A stretch of DNA of 64,000 nt from Cellvibrio sp. UBA7661 (GCA_002483365.1 DLHT01000017.1:229647-293646), one strand, 5' to 3'; shown: positions 8,489-18,500, numbered from the stretch's first letter. A program made the numbers and translations. Notes: generated by a model not told the origin, from the sequence alone.

Positions 8489-10345
8489 ATGAGTGTTGAT
8501 AATGGATTTTATATGAAACGCATGGTTCTACTTGCCTTTTCTTTTTGTACTGGTGTTGTGTTAACACTTATGGCGACACAAGGAACATTTCGTGACTTGC
8601 GATTTGCGTTTTCTCCCGTTCTTAATTTTGCAGATGGAGCAACCTATGTTGGCGACCTCAACACACAAGGTCAGTTGGAGGGGCAAGGTCGCATGCGTTG
8701 GAGTAATGGCGATGAATACGATGGGGAGTTTTTAGCGGAACTGATGCACGGTAAGGGCACATTCACATCTGTGTATTCAGGCTCGTACACGGGAAATTAT
8801 GTGCGCGGGCAAATGGAAGGGCGCGGTGTACTGACCTATCCAGATGGTAGCCGCTATGAAGGTGAGTTCGTTGCAAATCAATTTCATGGTAATGGTGTTC
8901 TTACATATCCTCGTGGTGACAGATATGAGGGTGAATTCGAAAAAAATAAAATGCATGGGCGTGGCAAGTGGTTGTTTGCGGATAAATCTTTTTATATCGG
9001 TCAGGTAGCTGAAGGTATTATTCAGGGTAAGGGTGAGTTAACACGTGTTACCGGCGAGAAGTATACAGGGACTTTTTTTGCGGGAAAAATGCATGGCCAA
9101 GGCGTTTTTAATGATGGACAGGGAAACCAATATAGCGGCGATTTTGTAGCGGATAATTTTACCGGTTCAGGTGCTTACACTAGCAATGATGGCTTTACGT
9201 ATGTCGGTGAATTCAAAAACTGGCTGCTTAATGGTAAGGGAATACAAACTGATACAACAGGTAATCACTGGGAAGGAGAATATCAAGACGGGCAGTTGGA
9301 AGGTAATGGCAGCTATAGCGAAAAAAATGGTGAGCGATATACAGGTGAATTTCAAAGTGGAAAATATAATGGACAAGGAAAATTAATTGCCAGTAACGGT
9401 GATATTTATGAAGGTGGGTTTGCTTACGGAAGAAAACATGGGAAAGGCACATTGATTTATCAAACTCCGATTGATGGTATTGGTCGAATTGATGGGCGTT
9501 GGGAATATGATCGATTAGTGGATGGTGGCGATACAGTTAAAATTTTTACTCCAGAAGAGGTAGCTGAGTATGCTCTTTATAAAGAAGCTAATGAACTGGA
9601 GCTGGTACTGAATTCATTGCAGGTATCTAACCCAAATAAAATCGAATTATATAGTTTAGTTGTTGCAGGTTATGGTCTGGAGGAAGTGTTTCGTCGCGAA
9701 AGTAAGATAATTGAAAATTTATTCAGCGCTCAATACGAAAATCGTGCAACAGCTATTTACCTGGCCAATAGTCAACGTTCATTAAATGAAAGACCGATGG
9801 CAACATTAACGAGTATTAGTGCATCTATTTCCCGTATTGCCGAACGCATGGATAAAGATAATGATATTTTTTTCTTGTATATCACTAGCCATGGTTCCAA
9901 AAATAAAAAAATTTCACTTCATCACAATGGATTGGAACTGGCTGACATCGATTCGAAATGGTTGGCTGGCCAGTTGAAAGCAAGCGGAATCAAGCATCGT
10001 GTAGTAGTGCTTTCCGCTTGCTATTCAGGAGGATTTATCGATGATCTGAAAGATGAAAATTCGCTCATCATGACTGCTGCGTCAGCAGATAAGACTTCTT
10101 TTGGTTGTGCGGACGATAGTCGGTCCACATATTTCGGGCGAGCATATTTTCAAGAATCCCTTAAGCCTGGAATTGATTTTGAGCAAGCTTTTTATCAGGC
10201 TAAATCCTTGGTTGAATCTTGGGAGAAAGAACAAAAAATAATCGCATCCGAGCCGCAAATCGTACCCAATCCGAATGTTCTTGCTCAGGTAAAACTGTGG
10301 CAGCAGGGGTTGGGTGCTCCTGTTTCTATCGATTTAAAACCCTAA
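8489..10345 (+). CDS. MORN-repeat protein with C-terminal C13 (caspase-like) peptidase
   Basis: A 618-residue protein anchored or secreted through an N-terminal hydrophobic segment (about residues 12-30). Roughly twelve MORN repeats of the YxGEF...GxG type fill residues 50-330. A C13/legumain-like peptidase domain follows, with the catalytic pair visible as ITSHGSK (H468) and LSACYSGGF (C511). Family knowledge predicts proteolysis by a clan CD cysteine peptidase; the substrate is unknown. A second in-frame start at 8513 (MKRMVLLAF) would place the hydrophobic segment right at the N-terminus and is an equally likely start. No obvious partner gene is adjacent. Confidence 0.85.
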   Translation: MSVDNGFYMKRMVLLAFSFCTGVVLTLMATQGTFRDLRFAFSPVLNFADGATYVGDLNTQGQLEGQGRMRWSNGDEYDGEFLAELMHGKGTFTSVYSGSYTGNYVRGQMEGRGVLTYPDGSRYEGEFVANQFHGNGVLTYPRGDRYEGEFEKNKMHGRGKWLFADKSFYIGQVAEGIIQGKGELTRVTGEKYTGTFFAGKMHGQGVFNDGQGNQYSGDFVADNFTGSGAYTSNDGFTYVGEFKNWLLNGKGIQTDTTGNHWEGEYQDGQLEGNGSYSEKNGERYTGEFQSGKYNGQGKLIASNGDIYEGGFAYGRKHGKGTLIYQTPIDGIGRIDGRWEYDRLVDGGDTVKIFTPEEVAEYALYKEANELELVLNSLQVSNPNKIELYSLVVAGYGLEEVFRRESKIIENLFSAQYENRATAIYLANSQRSLNERPMATLTSISASISRIAERMDKDNDIFFLYITSHGSKNKKISLHHNGLELADIDSKWLAGQLKASGIKHRVVVLSACYSGGFIDDLKDENSLIMTAASADKTSFGCADDSRSTYFGRAYFQESLKPGIDFEQAFYQAKSLVESWEKEQKIIASEPQIVPNPNVLAQVKLWQQGLGAPVSIDLKP

Positions 10346-10435
10346 TTGTCACTATAGCTTTGTGGTTCTAGAGACAGGGCTGTAACTGGCAGTGTAAGAT
10401 ACTGCCCCCGGCTGAACTAACCGCGACTTAATATC

Positions 10436-10630
10436 ATGATCGATAAAAAACTACTGAGCATTCTGGTGTGTCCGGTCAGCAAGAGTGAGCTGGATTATCG
10501 CCCTGAACAACAGGAATTGGTGTGTTGGGAAAGTGGTTTGGCTTACCCGATTCGCGACGGCATCCCAGTGATGCTTGAGCATGAAGCGCGCAAGCTAAGC
10601 GCGGAAGAACTGGAACAGCATCACGCCTGA
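10436..10630 (+). CDS. Trm112-family protein (YcaR-like)
   Basis: A 64-residue protein beginning MIDKKLLSILVCPVSKSELDY, with the family end LAYPIRDGIPVML. Trm112-like proteins are small zinc-ribbon partners or stand-alone proteins of uncertain role in bacteria. Only two cysteines remain (C12 and C29), so the zinc site looks incomplete. It ends 36 bp before alaS. Confidence 0.9.
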   Translation: MIDKKLLSILVCPVSKSELDYRPEQQELVCWESGLAYPIRDGIPVMLEHEARKLSAEELEQHHA

Positions 10631-10666
10631 GGGCGGATACCCAAGATTCGAAGACGAGTTGAATAA

Positions 10667-13297
10667 ATGATGAAAAGCGCTGAAATTCGCGATGCTTTTT
10701 TAAAGTATTTTGAGAGCAAAGGGCACACCATTGTGCCTAGCAGCTCACTTATTCCCGGCAATGATCCTACTTTGCTATTTACCAATGCGGGCATGAATCA
10801 GTTCAAAGATTGCTTTTTAGGTGCGGATAAGCGTTCTTATAACCGTGCTGTCAGCTCCCAGCGTTGTGTCCGGGCCGGTGGTAAACACAATGATTTGGAA
10901 AATGTGGGATATACCGCGCGTCATCATACTTTCTTTGAAATGCTGGGCAATTTTAGCTTTGGCGACTACTTCAAGCACGATGCTATCCATTTCGCGTGGG
11001 AGTTTTTGACGTCCCAAGACTGGCTTGCTATCCCTACAGAAAAACTGTGGGTAACTGTCTATGCATCAGATGACGAAGCCTACGATATATGGAACAAAGA
11101 GGTCGGTGTTCCTGCCGAGCGCATTATCCGTATTGGTGATAACAAAGGTGCACCCTACGCATCAGATAACTTTTGGGCCATGGGCGATACAGGTCCTTGT
11201 GGACCCTGCACTGAAATTTTCTATGACCACGGCGCTGATATTTGGGGTGGGCCACCGGGGTCGCCAGAAGAAGATGGCGATCGTTACATCGAAATCTGGA
11301 ATAACGTATTCATGCAGTTCAATCGTACAGCTGATGGTGTTTTACACCCTTTGCCTGCACCTTCTGTCGATACTGGTATGGGATTAGAGCGCATTTCTGC
11401 GGTTATGCAGCATGTTCATTCCAACTATGAAATTGACCTGTTCCAACATTTGTTGAGCGCAGCGGCTGATGCTACGGGTAACCACGATATGGAAAACAAA
11501 TCACTGCGAGTGATTGCTGACCATATTCGCTCCTGTTCTTTCCTCATAAGTGACGGTGTTTTGCCTTCCAACGAGGGGCGTGGTTATGTGCTGCGTCGTA
11601 TTATTCGTCGCGCAATTCGCCATGGTAATCAGCTGGGGCAAAAACAACCTTTCTTCCACAAGCTGGTGAAAGCGTTGGCCGAAGTGATGGGGGATGCTTA
11701 TCCCGAGTTGCATAAGAATCAGGCGCATATCGAGAAGGTTTTGCTGCAGGAAGAAGAGCAGTTTGAAAAGACGCTCGATAAAGGTATTGCTGTTCTTGAA
11801 GATGCGTTGAGCAAAATTTCCGGCACTGAAATCCCGGGAAAAGTGGTTTTCACCCTTTATGACACCTATGGCTTCCCTGTTGATTTGACTGCAGACATTG
11901 CGCGTGAGCGCGGTTTGACGATCGATCAGGATGGCTATGATGCCGCAATGGCCGAGCAGCGTGCCAGAGCGCGTGCCGCTGGTAGCTTTAAAGTTGATTA
12001 CTCAGCGGCCGGACTTGATTTGCCAGCGAGTGAATTCCTTGGTTATAGCTCTCTTGCCGAGTCAGGCAAAGTGCTCGCTTTACTTAAAGATGGCAAAAAA
12101 GTAGATCGTCTTGTAGAGGGCGAGGATGGAGCTGTTGCTCTTGATCGAACCCCTTTCTATGCAGAGTCAGGCGGTCAGGCGGGTGACTGCGGCTATCTTG
12201 AACTGGGTGGTAATCGTGTAGAAGTGCGGGACTGTCAGAAGCAAGGGGTATCTAATCTACATATTGTGCGCGTTCTTCAAGGGGCAATCTCTGTTGGTGA
12301 TACTTTTTCTGCGAAAGTAGATGCGGGTGTGCGTCAAGCGACGGCTCTCAATCATTCTGCAACCCATTTAATGCATGCTGCTCTGCGCAAAATATTGGGA
12401 GAGCATGTTACCCAGAAAGGCTCTTTAGTTGATTCGGAGCGTTTACGTTTTGATTTTTCTCATTTCGAAGCCGTCTCTGCTGAACAATTGAAGGCAATAG
12501 AAACACTGGTCAATGATCAAATTCGTGCGAACTCTGTTGTTGCGACTGAGTTATGCAATATGGATGAAGCTAAAGCCAAAGGCGCTATGGCTTTGTTCGG
12601 CGAAAAATACGGCGATACCGTTCGGGTACTGACCATGGGAGATGGATTTTCGGTTGAATTATGCGGTGGTACTCATGTTAAGCGTACCGGAGACATTGGG
12701 TTGTTCCGGATTGTTTCTGAGTCGGGTGTTGCAGCAGGTGTGAGGCGTATAGAAGCGATAACAGGAGTTAAGGCGCTTGAGCAATTTGATTATGTAGAGT
12801 CATTGCTTGATGCGGCAGGTCGTAGCCTTAAAGCAAATCGCGATTCATTGATCGAAAAATTGGATGCATTGGTTATTCAGAACCGCAAATTGGAAAAAGA
12901 TCTTGCAGCGTTAAAAACAAAATTGGCAACTGCCGGGAGCGGCGATGTCCTGTCGCAAGCTATTGATCTGGCGGGAATCAAAGTGTTGGCCTTGAATTTG
13001 GAGGGGGCAGACGCCAAGTCTCTGCGTGAGACAGTGGATCAATTTAAAAATAAGTTGGGCTCGGCAGTAGTGTTATTGGCAGCAGTCGAGGATGAAAAGG
13101 TTGCTTTGGTCGCAGGCGTCACCCAGGATGTCACAGGTAAGATCAAGGCTGGCGATTTGATGGGGTATGTTGCGGGGCAGCTGGGCGGTAAAGGCGGTGG
13201 CCGTCCTGATATGGCTCAAGGTGGTGGTACCAACATCCTTGCCTTGGATGACGCACTTGCCTCTGTTGTACCTTGGGTAAAAAATCAGCTTGGCTGA
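10667..13297 (+). CDS. alaS: Alanyl-tRNA synthetase
   Basis: Charges tRNA-Ala in the cytosol. The 876-residue protein has the class II catalytic core at its N-terminus (FTNAGMNQFKDCFLG, RHHTFFEMLGNFSFGDYFK), the editing domain with the zinc motifs HSATHLMHAALR and CGGTHVKRTGDIG, and a C-terminal glycine-rich end GGKGGGRPDMAQGGG. It sits upstream of lysC and csrA, an arrangement common in Gammaproteobacteria. A tRNA-Ala gene occurs about 30 kb away in this window. Confidence 0.98.
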   Translation: MMKSAEIRDAFLKYFESKGHTIVPSSSLIPGNDPTLLFTNAGMNQFKDCFLGADKRSYNRAVSSQRCVRAGGKHNDLENVGYTARHHTFFEMLGNFSFGDYFKHDAIHFAWEFLTSQDWLAIPTEKLWVTVYASDDEAYDIWNKEVGVPAERIIRIGDNKGAPYASDNFWAMGDTGPCGPCTEIFYDHGADIWGGPPGSPEEDGDRYIEIWNNVFMQFNRTADGVLHPLPAPSVDTGMGLERISAVMQHVHSNYEIDLFQHLLSAAADATGNHDMENKSLRVIADHIRSCSFLISDGVLPSNEGRGYVLRRIIRRAIRHGNQLGQKQPFFHKLVKALAEVMGDAYPELHKNQAHIEKVLLQEEEQFEKTLDKGIAVLEDALSKISGTEIPGKVVFTLYDTYGFPVDLTADIARERGLTIDQDGYDAAMAEQRARARAAGSFKVDYSAAGLDLPASEFLGYSSLAESGKVLALLKDGKKVDRLVEGEDGAVALDRTPFYAESGGQAGDCGYLELGGNRVEVRDCQKQGVSNLHIVRVLQGAISVGDTFSAKVDAGVRQATALNHSATHLMHAALRKILGEHVTQKGSLVDSERLRFDFSHFEAVSAEQLKAIETLVNDQIRANSVVATELCNMDEAKAKGAMALFGEKYGDTVRVLTMGDGFSVELCGGTHVKRTGDIGLFRIVSESGVAAGVRRIEAITGVKALEQFDYVESLLDAAGRSLKANRDSLIEKLDALVIQNRKLEKDLAALKTKLATAGSGDVLSQAIDLAGIKVLALNLEGADAKSLRETVDQFKNKLGSAVVLLAAVEDEKVALVAGVTQDVTGKIKAGDLMGYVAGQLGGKGGGRPDMAQGGGTNILALDDALASVVPWVKNQLG

Positions 13298-13316
13298 CAA
13301 GCTATTAATGAGAGCG

Positions 13317-13339
13317 AAAGCATGATTAATCTGCTTTTT
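13317..13339 (+). terminator. Probable terminator after alaS
   Basis: AAAGCA and TGCTTT flank an internal GATTAATC, giving an about 10-bp stem with one bulge followed by TTTTT. It lies 20 bp past the alaS stop. The stem is AT-rich and only moderately convincing. Confidence 0.5.
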
Positions 13340-13450
13340 GTCACCTGCTTGGGTTAACTTTTTTTGCGATCTGGTGTTTAATTGACGCCTTTTTGTGATC
13401 TGGTTAGTAAGTGTTGGCACTTTTTATTACATATAGAAGGATAGGCTGGA

Positions 13451-14698
13451 ATGAGCTTATTGGTTCAAAAATACGGTGGTACCTCAGTCGGTTCGATTGA
13501 GCGAATAGAGCAAGTTGCCGATAAGGTGGCCAGTTTTCGTGCCCAAGGGCACGATATGGTAGTTGTGCTATCTGCAATGAGTGGCGAGACCAATAGATTG
13601 ATTGGCTTAGCCCAACAGATCCAGACAACTCCAGATCTACGTGAACTTGATGTTCTGGTGTCTACTGGCGAGCAAGTCACTATTGCATTGCTGTGTATGG
13701 CTCTGAAGAAGCGCGGTGTTGATGCGCGTTCTTATACGGGTGGCCAAGTACGCATTTTAACTGACAATTCCTACACCAAAGCTCGTATTCAGTCGATTGA
13801 TGAAGCGAATATGCGTGCTGACCTTAATGCGGGTCGTGTTGTCGTCGTTGCTGGATTCCAAGGTGTTGATGAACAAGGCAATATCACAACACTTGGCCGT
13901 GGCGGCTCAGATACTACGGGCGTTGCGCTCGCGGCTGCACTTAAAGCTGATGAATGTCAGATCTATACTGATGTAGATGGCGTATATACCACCGATCCGC
14001 GTGTTTGTGAGCGCGCACGTCGACTGGAAAAAATTACCTTTGAAGAAATGCTGGAGATGGCTAGTCAGGGCTCTAAAGTTCTGCAAATCCGCTCTGTAGA
14101 ATTTGCTGGTAAATATAAGGTGCCTCTGCGTGTGTTACACAGTTTCAAAGAAGGCCCTGGAACCCTGATTACCCTCGACGAGGAAGATTTAACTATGGAA
14201 CAACCTATTGTTTCCGGTATTGCATTTAACCGCGATGAAGCCAAAGTCACCGTTGCTGGTGTACCTGATACCCCTGGCGTAGCTGCAAAAATATTGGCTC
14301 CAATTGGCGCAGCCAATATAGAAGTTGATGTTATTGTGCAAAACGTGTCAGCTGATGGCACTACTGACCTGACATTTACTGTTCACAAAAATGATATGAG
14401 CAAAGCTGTTGCCGTGTTGCAAGCGGTAGCACAGGAGATCGGTGCGCGCGAAGTGCGTAGCGATGATAAGGTAGCTAAAGTATCTATCGTGGGTGTTGGT
14501 ATGCGCTCCCATGCAGGTGTTGCATCACGTATGTTCACTGCGTTGGCAGAAGATCGTATCAATATTCAAATGATCACCACTTCAGAAATTAAAATTTCGG
14601 TGATTATTGATGAGCGTTACTTGGAGTTGGCTGTGCGTAGTCTGCACACCGCTTTTGGTTTGGATGCCGAGCCGTCAGAAAGCCGTGTGAGGGGCTAG
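13451..14698 (+). CDS. lysC: Aspartate kinase
   Basis: Phosphorylates aspartate in the first step of lysine, threonine and methionine synthesis. The 415-residue protein is a monofunctional aspartokinase with the start VQKYGGTSVGS, the kinase-domain motifs GRGGSDTTGVALA and YTDVDGVYTTDPR, and two C-terminal ACT domains (about residues 265-410, VSIVGVGMRSHAGV). Feedback inhibition by lysine or threonine through the ACT domains is known for the family but cannot be read here. The short leader shows no lysine-riboswitch architecture. Confidence 0.97.
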   Translation: MSLLVQKYGGTSVGSIERIEQVADKVASFRAQGHDMVVVLSAMSGETNRLIGLAQQIQTTPDLRELDVLVSTGEQVTIALLCMALKKRGVDARSYTGGQVRILTDNSYTKARIQSIDEANMRADLNAGRVVVVAGFQGVDEQGNITTLGRGGSDTTGVALAAALKADECQIYTDVDGVYTTDPRVCERARRLEKITFEEMLEMASQGSKVLQIRSVEFAGKYKVPLRVLHSFKEGPGTLITLDEEDLTMEQPIVSGIAFNRDEAKVTVAGVPDTPGVAAKILAPIGAANIEVDVIVQNVSADGTTDLTFTVHKNDMSKAVAVLQAVAQEIGAREVRSDDKVAKVSIVGVGMRSHAGVASRMFTALAEDRINIQMITTSEIKISVIIDERYLELAVRSLHTAFGLDAEPSESRVRG

Positions 14699-14917
14699 GT
14701 TTTCTAGAAGTGCGGTTTAGTTAAGGTGTTTGAGCTGCATTGCTGTCTATAACGTAAATAGATAGAAAAATGCTGGAGGTTTCTTCCCTTTCGTGAAAAG
14801 TAGACGATACTTAAACCAGACATTCAGTTGTCAGGAAACGACAAGGGGCTATTGGGGGTCGATGGTGGCAAGGGGTGTCTAGTCGTACTCTTACAGGATG
14901 AGTGAAGGAGATTAAAG

Positions 14918-15109
14918 ATGTTAATTTTGACTCGCCGTATTGGCGAAACCTTGATGGTAGGTGACGAGGTGACTGTTACCGTATTAGGCGTAAAAGGCAA
15001 CCAGGTTCGTATAGGTGTCAATGCTCCTAAAGATATTGCTGTGCACCGCGAAGAGATTTATCAGCGTATCCAACGCGAAAAGCAGAATCAGGAAGAACAA
15101 GACAATTAA
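14918..15109 (+). CDS. csrA: Carbon storage regulator CsrA/RsmA
   Basis: A 63-residue RNA-binding regulator that controls translation of carbon-storage, motility and biofilm mRNAs by binding GGA motifs. The sequence begins MLILTRRIGETLMVGDEV and contains VRIGVNAPKDIAVHREEIY, the canonical CsrA core with the RNA-binding residues. A good GAAGGAG ribosome site precedes the ATG. The position between lysC and a tRNA-Ser gene is conserved in many Gammaproteobacteria. Confidence 0.98.
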   Translation: MLILTRRIGETLMVGDEVTVTVLGVKGNQVRIGVNAPKDIAVHREEIYQRIQREKQNQEEQDN

Positions 15110-15144
15110 TTTAGTTAAACGTTTTGTTGTTCAATGCTTTTCAA

Positions 15145-15179
15145 CTACGCGGCGATATGAGCAGTCATTCGCCGCGTAG
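15145..15179. terminator. Hairpin after csrA
   Basis: CTACGCGGCGA and TCGCCGCGTAG form a perfect 11-bp stem with a 13-nt loop, 36 bp past csrA. No good T tract follows, so it may be an RNA-stabilising or Rho-assisted structure rather than a simple intrinsic terminator. Confidence 0.5.
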
Positions 15180-15283
15180 GCGTTTATGGCGATCACTTTT
15201 TGTTAAATGTTTTTCCAAGTGTATGCAAAATATGCAACATTAAAATAATTGCCATTTTATTCCCTAAATTTATCTTCAAGACT

Positions 15284-15310
15284 TTGATTTTTAGAGAATT
15301 ATGGTATTAT
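15284..15310 (+). promoter_or_regulatory. Probable sigma-70 promoter for tRNA-Ser
   Basis: TTGATT at 15284-15289 and TATTAT at 15305-15310 form a plausible -35/-10 pair with a spacer of 15-16 bp, 42 bp before the mature tRNA. The spacing is slightly short. Confidence 0.5.
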
Positions 15311-15352
15311 GCCGCACCTGTTGAAGCGGAGCTTATTTGTTTCAACAGATGT

Positions 15353-15443
15353 GGAGAAGTGGCCGAGTGGCCGAAGGCACTCCCCTGCTAAGGGAGCATA
15401 CCTCAAAAGGGTATCGGGGGTTCGACTCCCCCCTTCTCCGCCA
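15353..15443 (+). tRNA. tRNA-Ser(GCU)
   Basis: A class II tRNA with a long variable arm. GGAGAAG at the 5' end pairs with CTTCTCC at 15433-15439, followed by discriminator G and an encoded CCA. The anticodon loop contains CTGCTAA, giving anticodon GCU for AGC/AGU serine codons. The T arm reads GGTTCGACTCC. A strong terminator follows. Confidence 0.96.
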
Positions 15444-15455
15444 TTGATTTTAAAT

Positions 15456-15488
15456 AAAAAAGCCCAATCGAAAGATTGGGCTTTTTTA
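15456..15488. terminator. Terminator after tRNA-Ser
   Basis: AAAAAGCCCAATC, a GAAA tetraloop and GATTGGGCTTTTT form a perfect stem with a T tract. The A tract on the other side allows bidirectional use. Confidence 0.92.
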
Positions 15489-15587
15489 TTTTTTTATTGG
15501 TACAAAATTTATTTATATCTTGTTGTAAGTTGATGGTGCTAATTGCAGCGATACTCAGCGCGCTTTATACGAATAAAAAACTTCAAT

Positions 15588-15621
15588 AAAAAAAGCCGAT
15601 GTTTTCACATCGGCTTTTTTG
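15588..15621. terminator. Terminator after valS
   Basis: GCCGATGT and ACATCGGC form an 8-bp stem around TTTC, flanked by A and T tracts. Since valS ends at 15642 on the minus strand, this is its terminator, and it may work in both directions. Confidence 0.88.
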
Positions 15622-15641
15622 TGAGTCGCAAATAATAAATA

Positions 15642-18500
15642 TTATAGTGCGCTGATTTTTTGTATTTGCTCACGCAATTTTTCTACAGCAATTTTGTTTT
15701 CAGCAACACGATTGCGTTCATTTGCAACAACTTCTGCAGGTGCCTTTTCAACAAACGCTGCGTTAGCCAGTTTAGTTTCGGTGCGGTCAATATCCTGCTG
15801 TAATTTTGTACTTTCTTTTGTCAATCGTGCGATTTCAGCATCTTTATCGATGATTCCTGCCATAGGAACAAGAATTTCCATTTGCCCCACAAGTGCAGTC
15901 GCAGACATGGGTTCTGCATCACCGGCATTTAACCAGGTAACACTTTCAAGAGAGGCAAGCTTCTTGAGGAATTGTTGGTTTTCTTGCAATCGCTTCTGAT
16001 CATCTGTGCTTCCATTTTTAAACAGTACATTCAGATCCTTCGCTGGAGATATGTTCATCTCACCGCGAATATTGCGCACACCCAAAATCACTGATTGCAG
16101 CCACTCAACATCTTTCAGTGCTTGTTGATCAATTTTACTTTCATCGGCTACAGGGTAGTTGGCTTGCATAATAGTTTCGCCAGTTGCGCCTGCGAGCGGT
16201 TTGATTTTTTGCCAGATTTCTTCAGTGATAAATGGCATTAACGGATGAGTTAAACGCAAAATAGTTTCGAGTACGCGAATCAATGTACGGCGAGTACCTT
16301 TTTTGCGCGCATCACTACCTTCGGATTTATCAAACAAAATTGGCTTGGATAGTTCCAAATACCAGTCGCAGTATTCGTTCCAAATAAACTCATAAATTGC
16401 TTGGGTTGCCAAATCCAAACGATAGGTATCAAGTGCTTCTGCAACAGCTTTTTCAGCTAATTGCAGTTTGCTGATAATCCAGCGATCGGCAACCGACAAT
16501 TCGTAATCAGTTGAGCCATCTTGCGCGCAATCTTGATCTTCGCATTGCATTAATACATAGCGAGTCGCATTCCAGATTTTGTTGCAGAAATTTCTGTAAC
16601 CTTCTACGCGGCCCATATCGAATTTGATATCGCGACCAGTTGATGCCAGTGAGCAGAAGGTAAAGCGCAGCGCATCGGTCCCATAGGCTTGAATGCCTTC
16701 AGGAAACTCTTTGCGAGTTTGCTTTTCGATTTTTGCAGCATCTTTTGGATTCATTAATCCTGTGGTGCGTTTTTGTACCAATGTTTCCAAATCGATACCG
16801 TCAATAATGTCGAGTGGATCGAGCACATTTCCTTTTGATTTTGACATTTTTTGGCCTTGGCTATCGCGTACCAAACCATGCACATAAACCGTTTTGAACG
16901 GAATTTGCGGTGTGCCATCTTCATGCTTCACCAAATGCATGGTGAGCATAATCATACGCGCAACCCAGAAGAAAATAATGTCGAAGCCGGTTACCAACAA
17001 ATCGGTTGGATGGAATTTTTTCAGGAATTCAGTTTGCTCTGGCCAACCGAGTGTTGAGAAGGTCCACAGGCCGGAACTGAACCAGGTATCCAACACATCT
17101 TCGTCTTGATTCAAAGCGACATCGGCAGCGAGATTATATTTACTGCGCACTTCTGCTTCATTGCGGCCCACGTACACTTTACCGCTTGCGTCATACCATG
17201 CAGGAATACGATGTCCCCACCACAATTGACGGCTGATACACCAATCCTGAATATCGCGCATCCAAGAGAAGTACATGTTTTCATATTGCTTTGGTACGAA
17301 TTGGATACGACCGTCTTCAACTGCTGCGATTGCGGGTTCAGCTAATGGCTTGGTACTTACATACCACTGGTCAGTCAACCATGGCTCGATAACTACACCT
17401 GAACGATCGCCGCGCGGTACTTTCAAGCCATGATCGTCGATTTTTTCGAGTAATTCCGCTGACTCGAAATCAGCAACAATGCGTTTGCGTGCTTCGTAGC
17501 GATCAAGTCCGGCGTATTGGGCGGGTAGGGTGCCGTCAAGTTGAGTATTTAGACTGCCGTCCAAATTAAAAATCTGTGCTGCTCCGAGAATGGCAGCATT
17601 TTTATCGAGCACATTGATTAGCGGTAAATTGTGGCGCTTGCCAACTTCATAGTCATTGAAATCATGCGCAGGTGTGATTTTTACACAGCCAGTACCAAAT
17701 TCACGATCGACATAATCATCGGCGATGATGGGAATCAAACGATTGACCAGAGGGAGAAGCACATATTTCCCGATCAGCGATTTGTAGCGCTCGTCTTCAG
17801 GGTGTACCGCTACTGCGCTATCGCCCAACATCGTTTCGGGGCGCGTGGTGGCAACCACTAAATAATTTTTACCTTCTGCGGTCGTTGCTCCATCGGCTAG
17901 CGGATAACGCAGATTCCATAAGAAACCTTTTTCATCGTGGTTTTCCACTTCCAGATCAGAAATAGCGGTGTGTAATTTAGGATCCCAATTGACGAGGCGT
18001 TTGCCGCGATAAATCAATCCATCTTCATACAAACGGACAAAAGCTTCTTGCACAGCAGTTGAAAGGCCATCATCCATAGTGAAACGCTCGCGGCTCCAAT
18101 CTACTGAGGAGCCCAAGCGGCGAATCTGACGGGTAATAGTGCCGCCGGATTGTTCTTTCCATTCCCACACTTTCTCAAGAAATTTTTCACGGCCGAGATC
18201 GTGGCGGCTTATACCTTGTGCTGCTAGCTGGCGTTCAACCACCATTTGCGTTGCGATGCCCGCATGGTCAGTTCCCACTTGCCATAACGTTGTGTCGCCC
18301 TTCATCCGGCGATAACGAATAACCGTATCCATCACCGCATTATTAAACCCGTGCCCCATATGCAGGCTGCCGGTAACGTTAGGTGGTGGGATCATCATGC
18401 TGTAAGGCGTACCGTCACCTGCAGGCTTGAAATAGCCCTTATCTTCCCAGGTTTGGTACCACTGGCGTTCAATAGCATGGGGTTCGTAGGTTTTTTCCAT
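15642..18500 (-). CDS. valS: Valyl-tRNA synthetase
   Basis: Charges tRNA-Val and edits mischarged threonine in the cytosol. The 952-residue class I enzyme shows the HIGH motif in PNVTGSLHMGHGF (about residues 39-51), the CP1 editing region, the KMSKS motif in GQKMSKSKGN (about 555), and a C-terminal coiled-coil arm rich in Lys and Glu. It is transcribed leftward into the hairpin at 15588-15621 and is divergent from the glycosyltransferase gene at 18729, with 228 bp between the two starts. Confidence 0.98.
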   Translation of the reverse strand: MEKTYEPHAIERQWYQTWEDKGYFKPAGDGTPYSMMIPPPNVTGSLHMGHGFNNAVMDTVIRYRRMKGDTTLWQVGTDHAGIATQMVVERQLAAQGISRHDLGREKFLEKVWEWKEQSGGTITRQIRRLGSSVDWSRERFTMDDGLSTAVQEAFVRLYEDGLIYRGKRLVNWDPKLHTAISDLEVENHDEKGFLWNLRYPLADGATTAEGKNYLVVATTRPETMLGDSAVAVHPEDERYKSLIGKYVLLPLVNRLIPIIADDYVDREFGTGCVKITPAHDFNDYEVGKRHNLPLINVLDKNAAILGAAQIFNLDGSLNTQLDGTLPAQYAGLDRYEARKRIVADFESAELLEKIDDHGLKVPRGDRSGVVIEPWLTDQWYVSTKPLAEPAIAAVEDGRIQFVPKQYENMYFSWMRDIQDWCISRQLWWGHRIPAWYDASGKVYVGRNEAEVRSKYNLAADVALNQDEDVLDTWFSSGLWTFSTLGWPEQTEFLKKFHPTDLLVTGFDIIFFWVARMIMLTMHLVKHEDGTPQIPFKTVYVHGLVRDSQGQKMSKSKGNVLDPLDIIDGIDLETLVQKRTTGLMNPKDAAKIEKQTRKEFPEGIQAYGTDALRFTFCSLASTGRDIKFDMGRVEGYRNFCNKIWNATRYVLMQCEDQDCAQDGSTDYELSVADRWIISKLQLAEKAVAEALDTYRLDLATQAIYEFIWNEYCDWYLELSKPILFDKSEGSDARKKGTRRTLIRVLETILRLTHPLMPFITEEIWQKIKPLAGATGETIMQANYPVADESKIDQQALKDVEWLQSVILGVRNIRGEMNISPAKDLNVLFKNGSTDDQKRLQENQQFLKKLASLESVTWLNAGDAEPMSATALVGQMEILVPMAGIIDKDAEIARLTKESTKLQQDIDRTETKLANAAFVEKAPAEVVANERNRVAENKIAVEKLREQIQKISAL

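Noticed and set aside
13298..13450. Possible lysine riboswitch before lysC
   Set aside because: The leader is only 153 bp, is partly taken by the alaS terminator, and shows no multi-helix aptamer; just a short direct repeat of a T-run plus GATCTGGT is present.
15200..15533. Two overlapping open frames across the tRNA-Ser gene
   Set aside because: They run through a complete tRNA and its terminator, lack ribosome sites, and show no protein-like composition.
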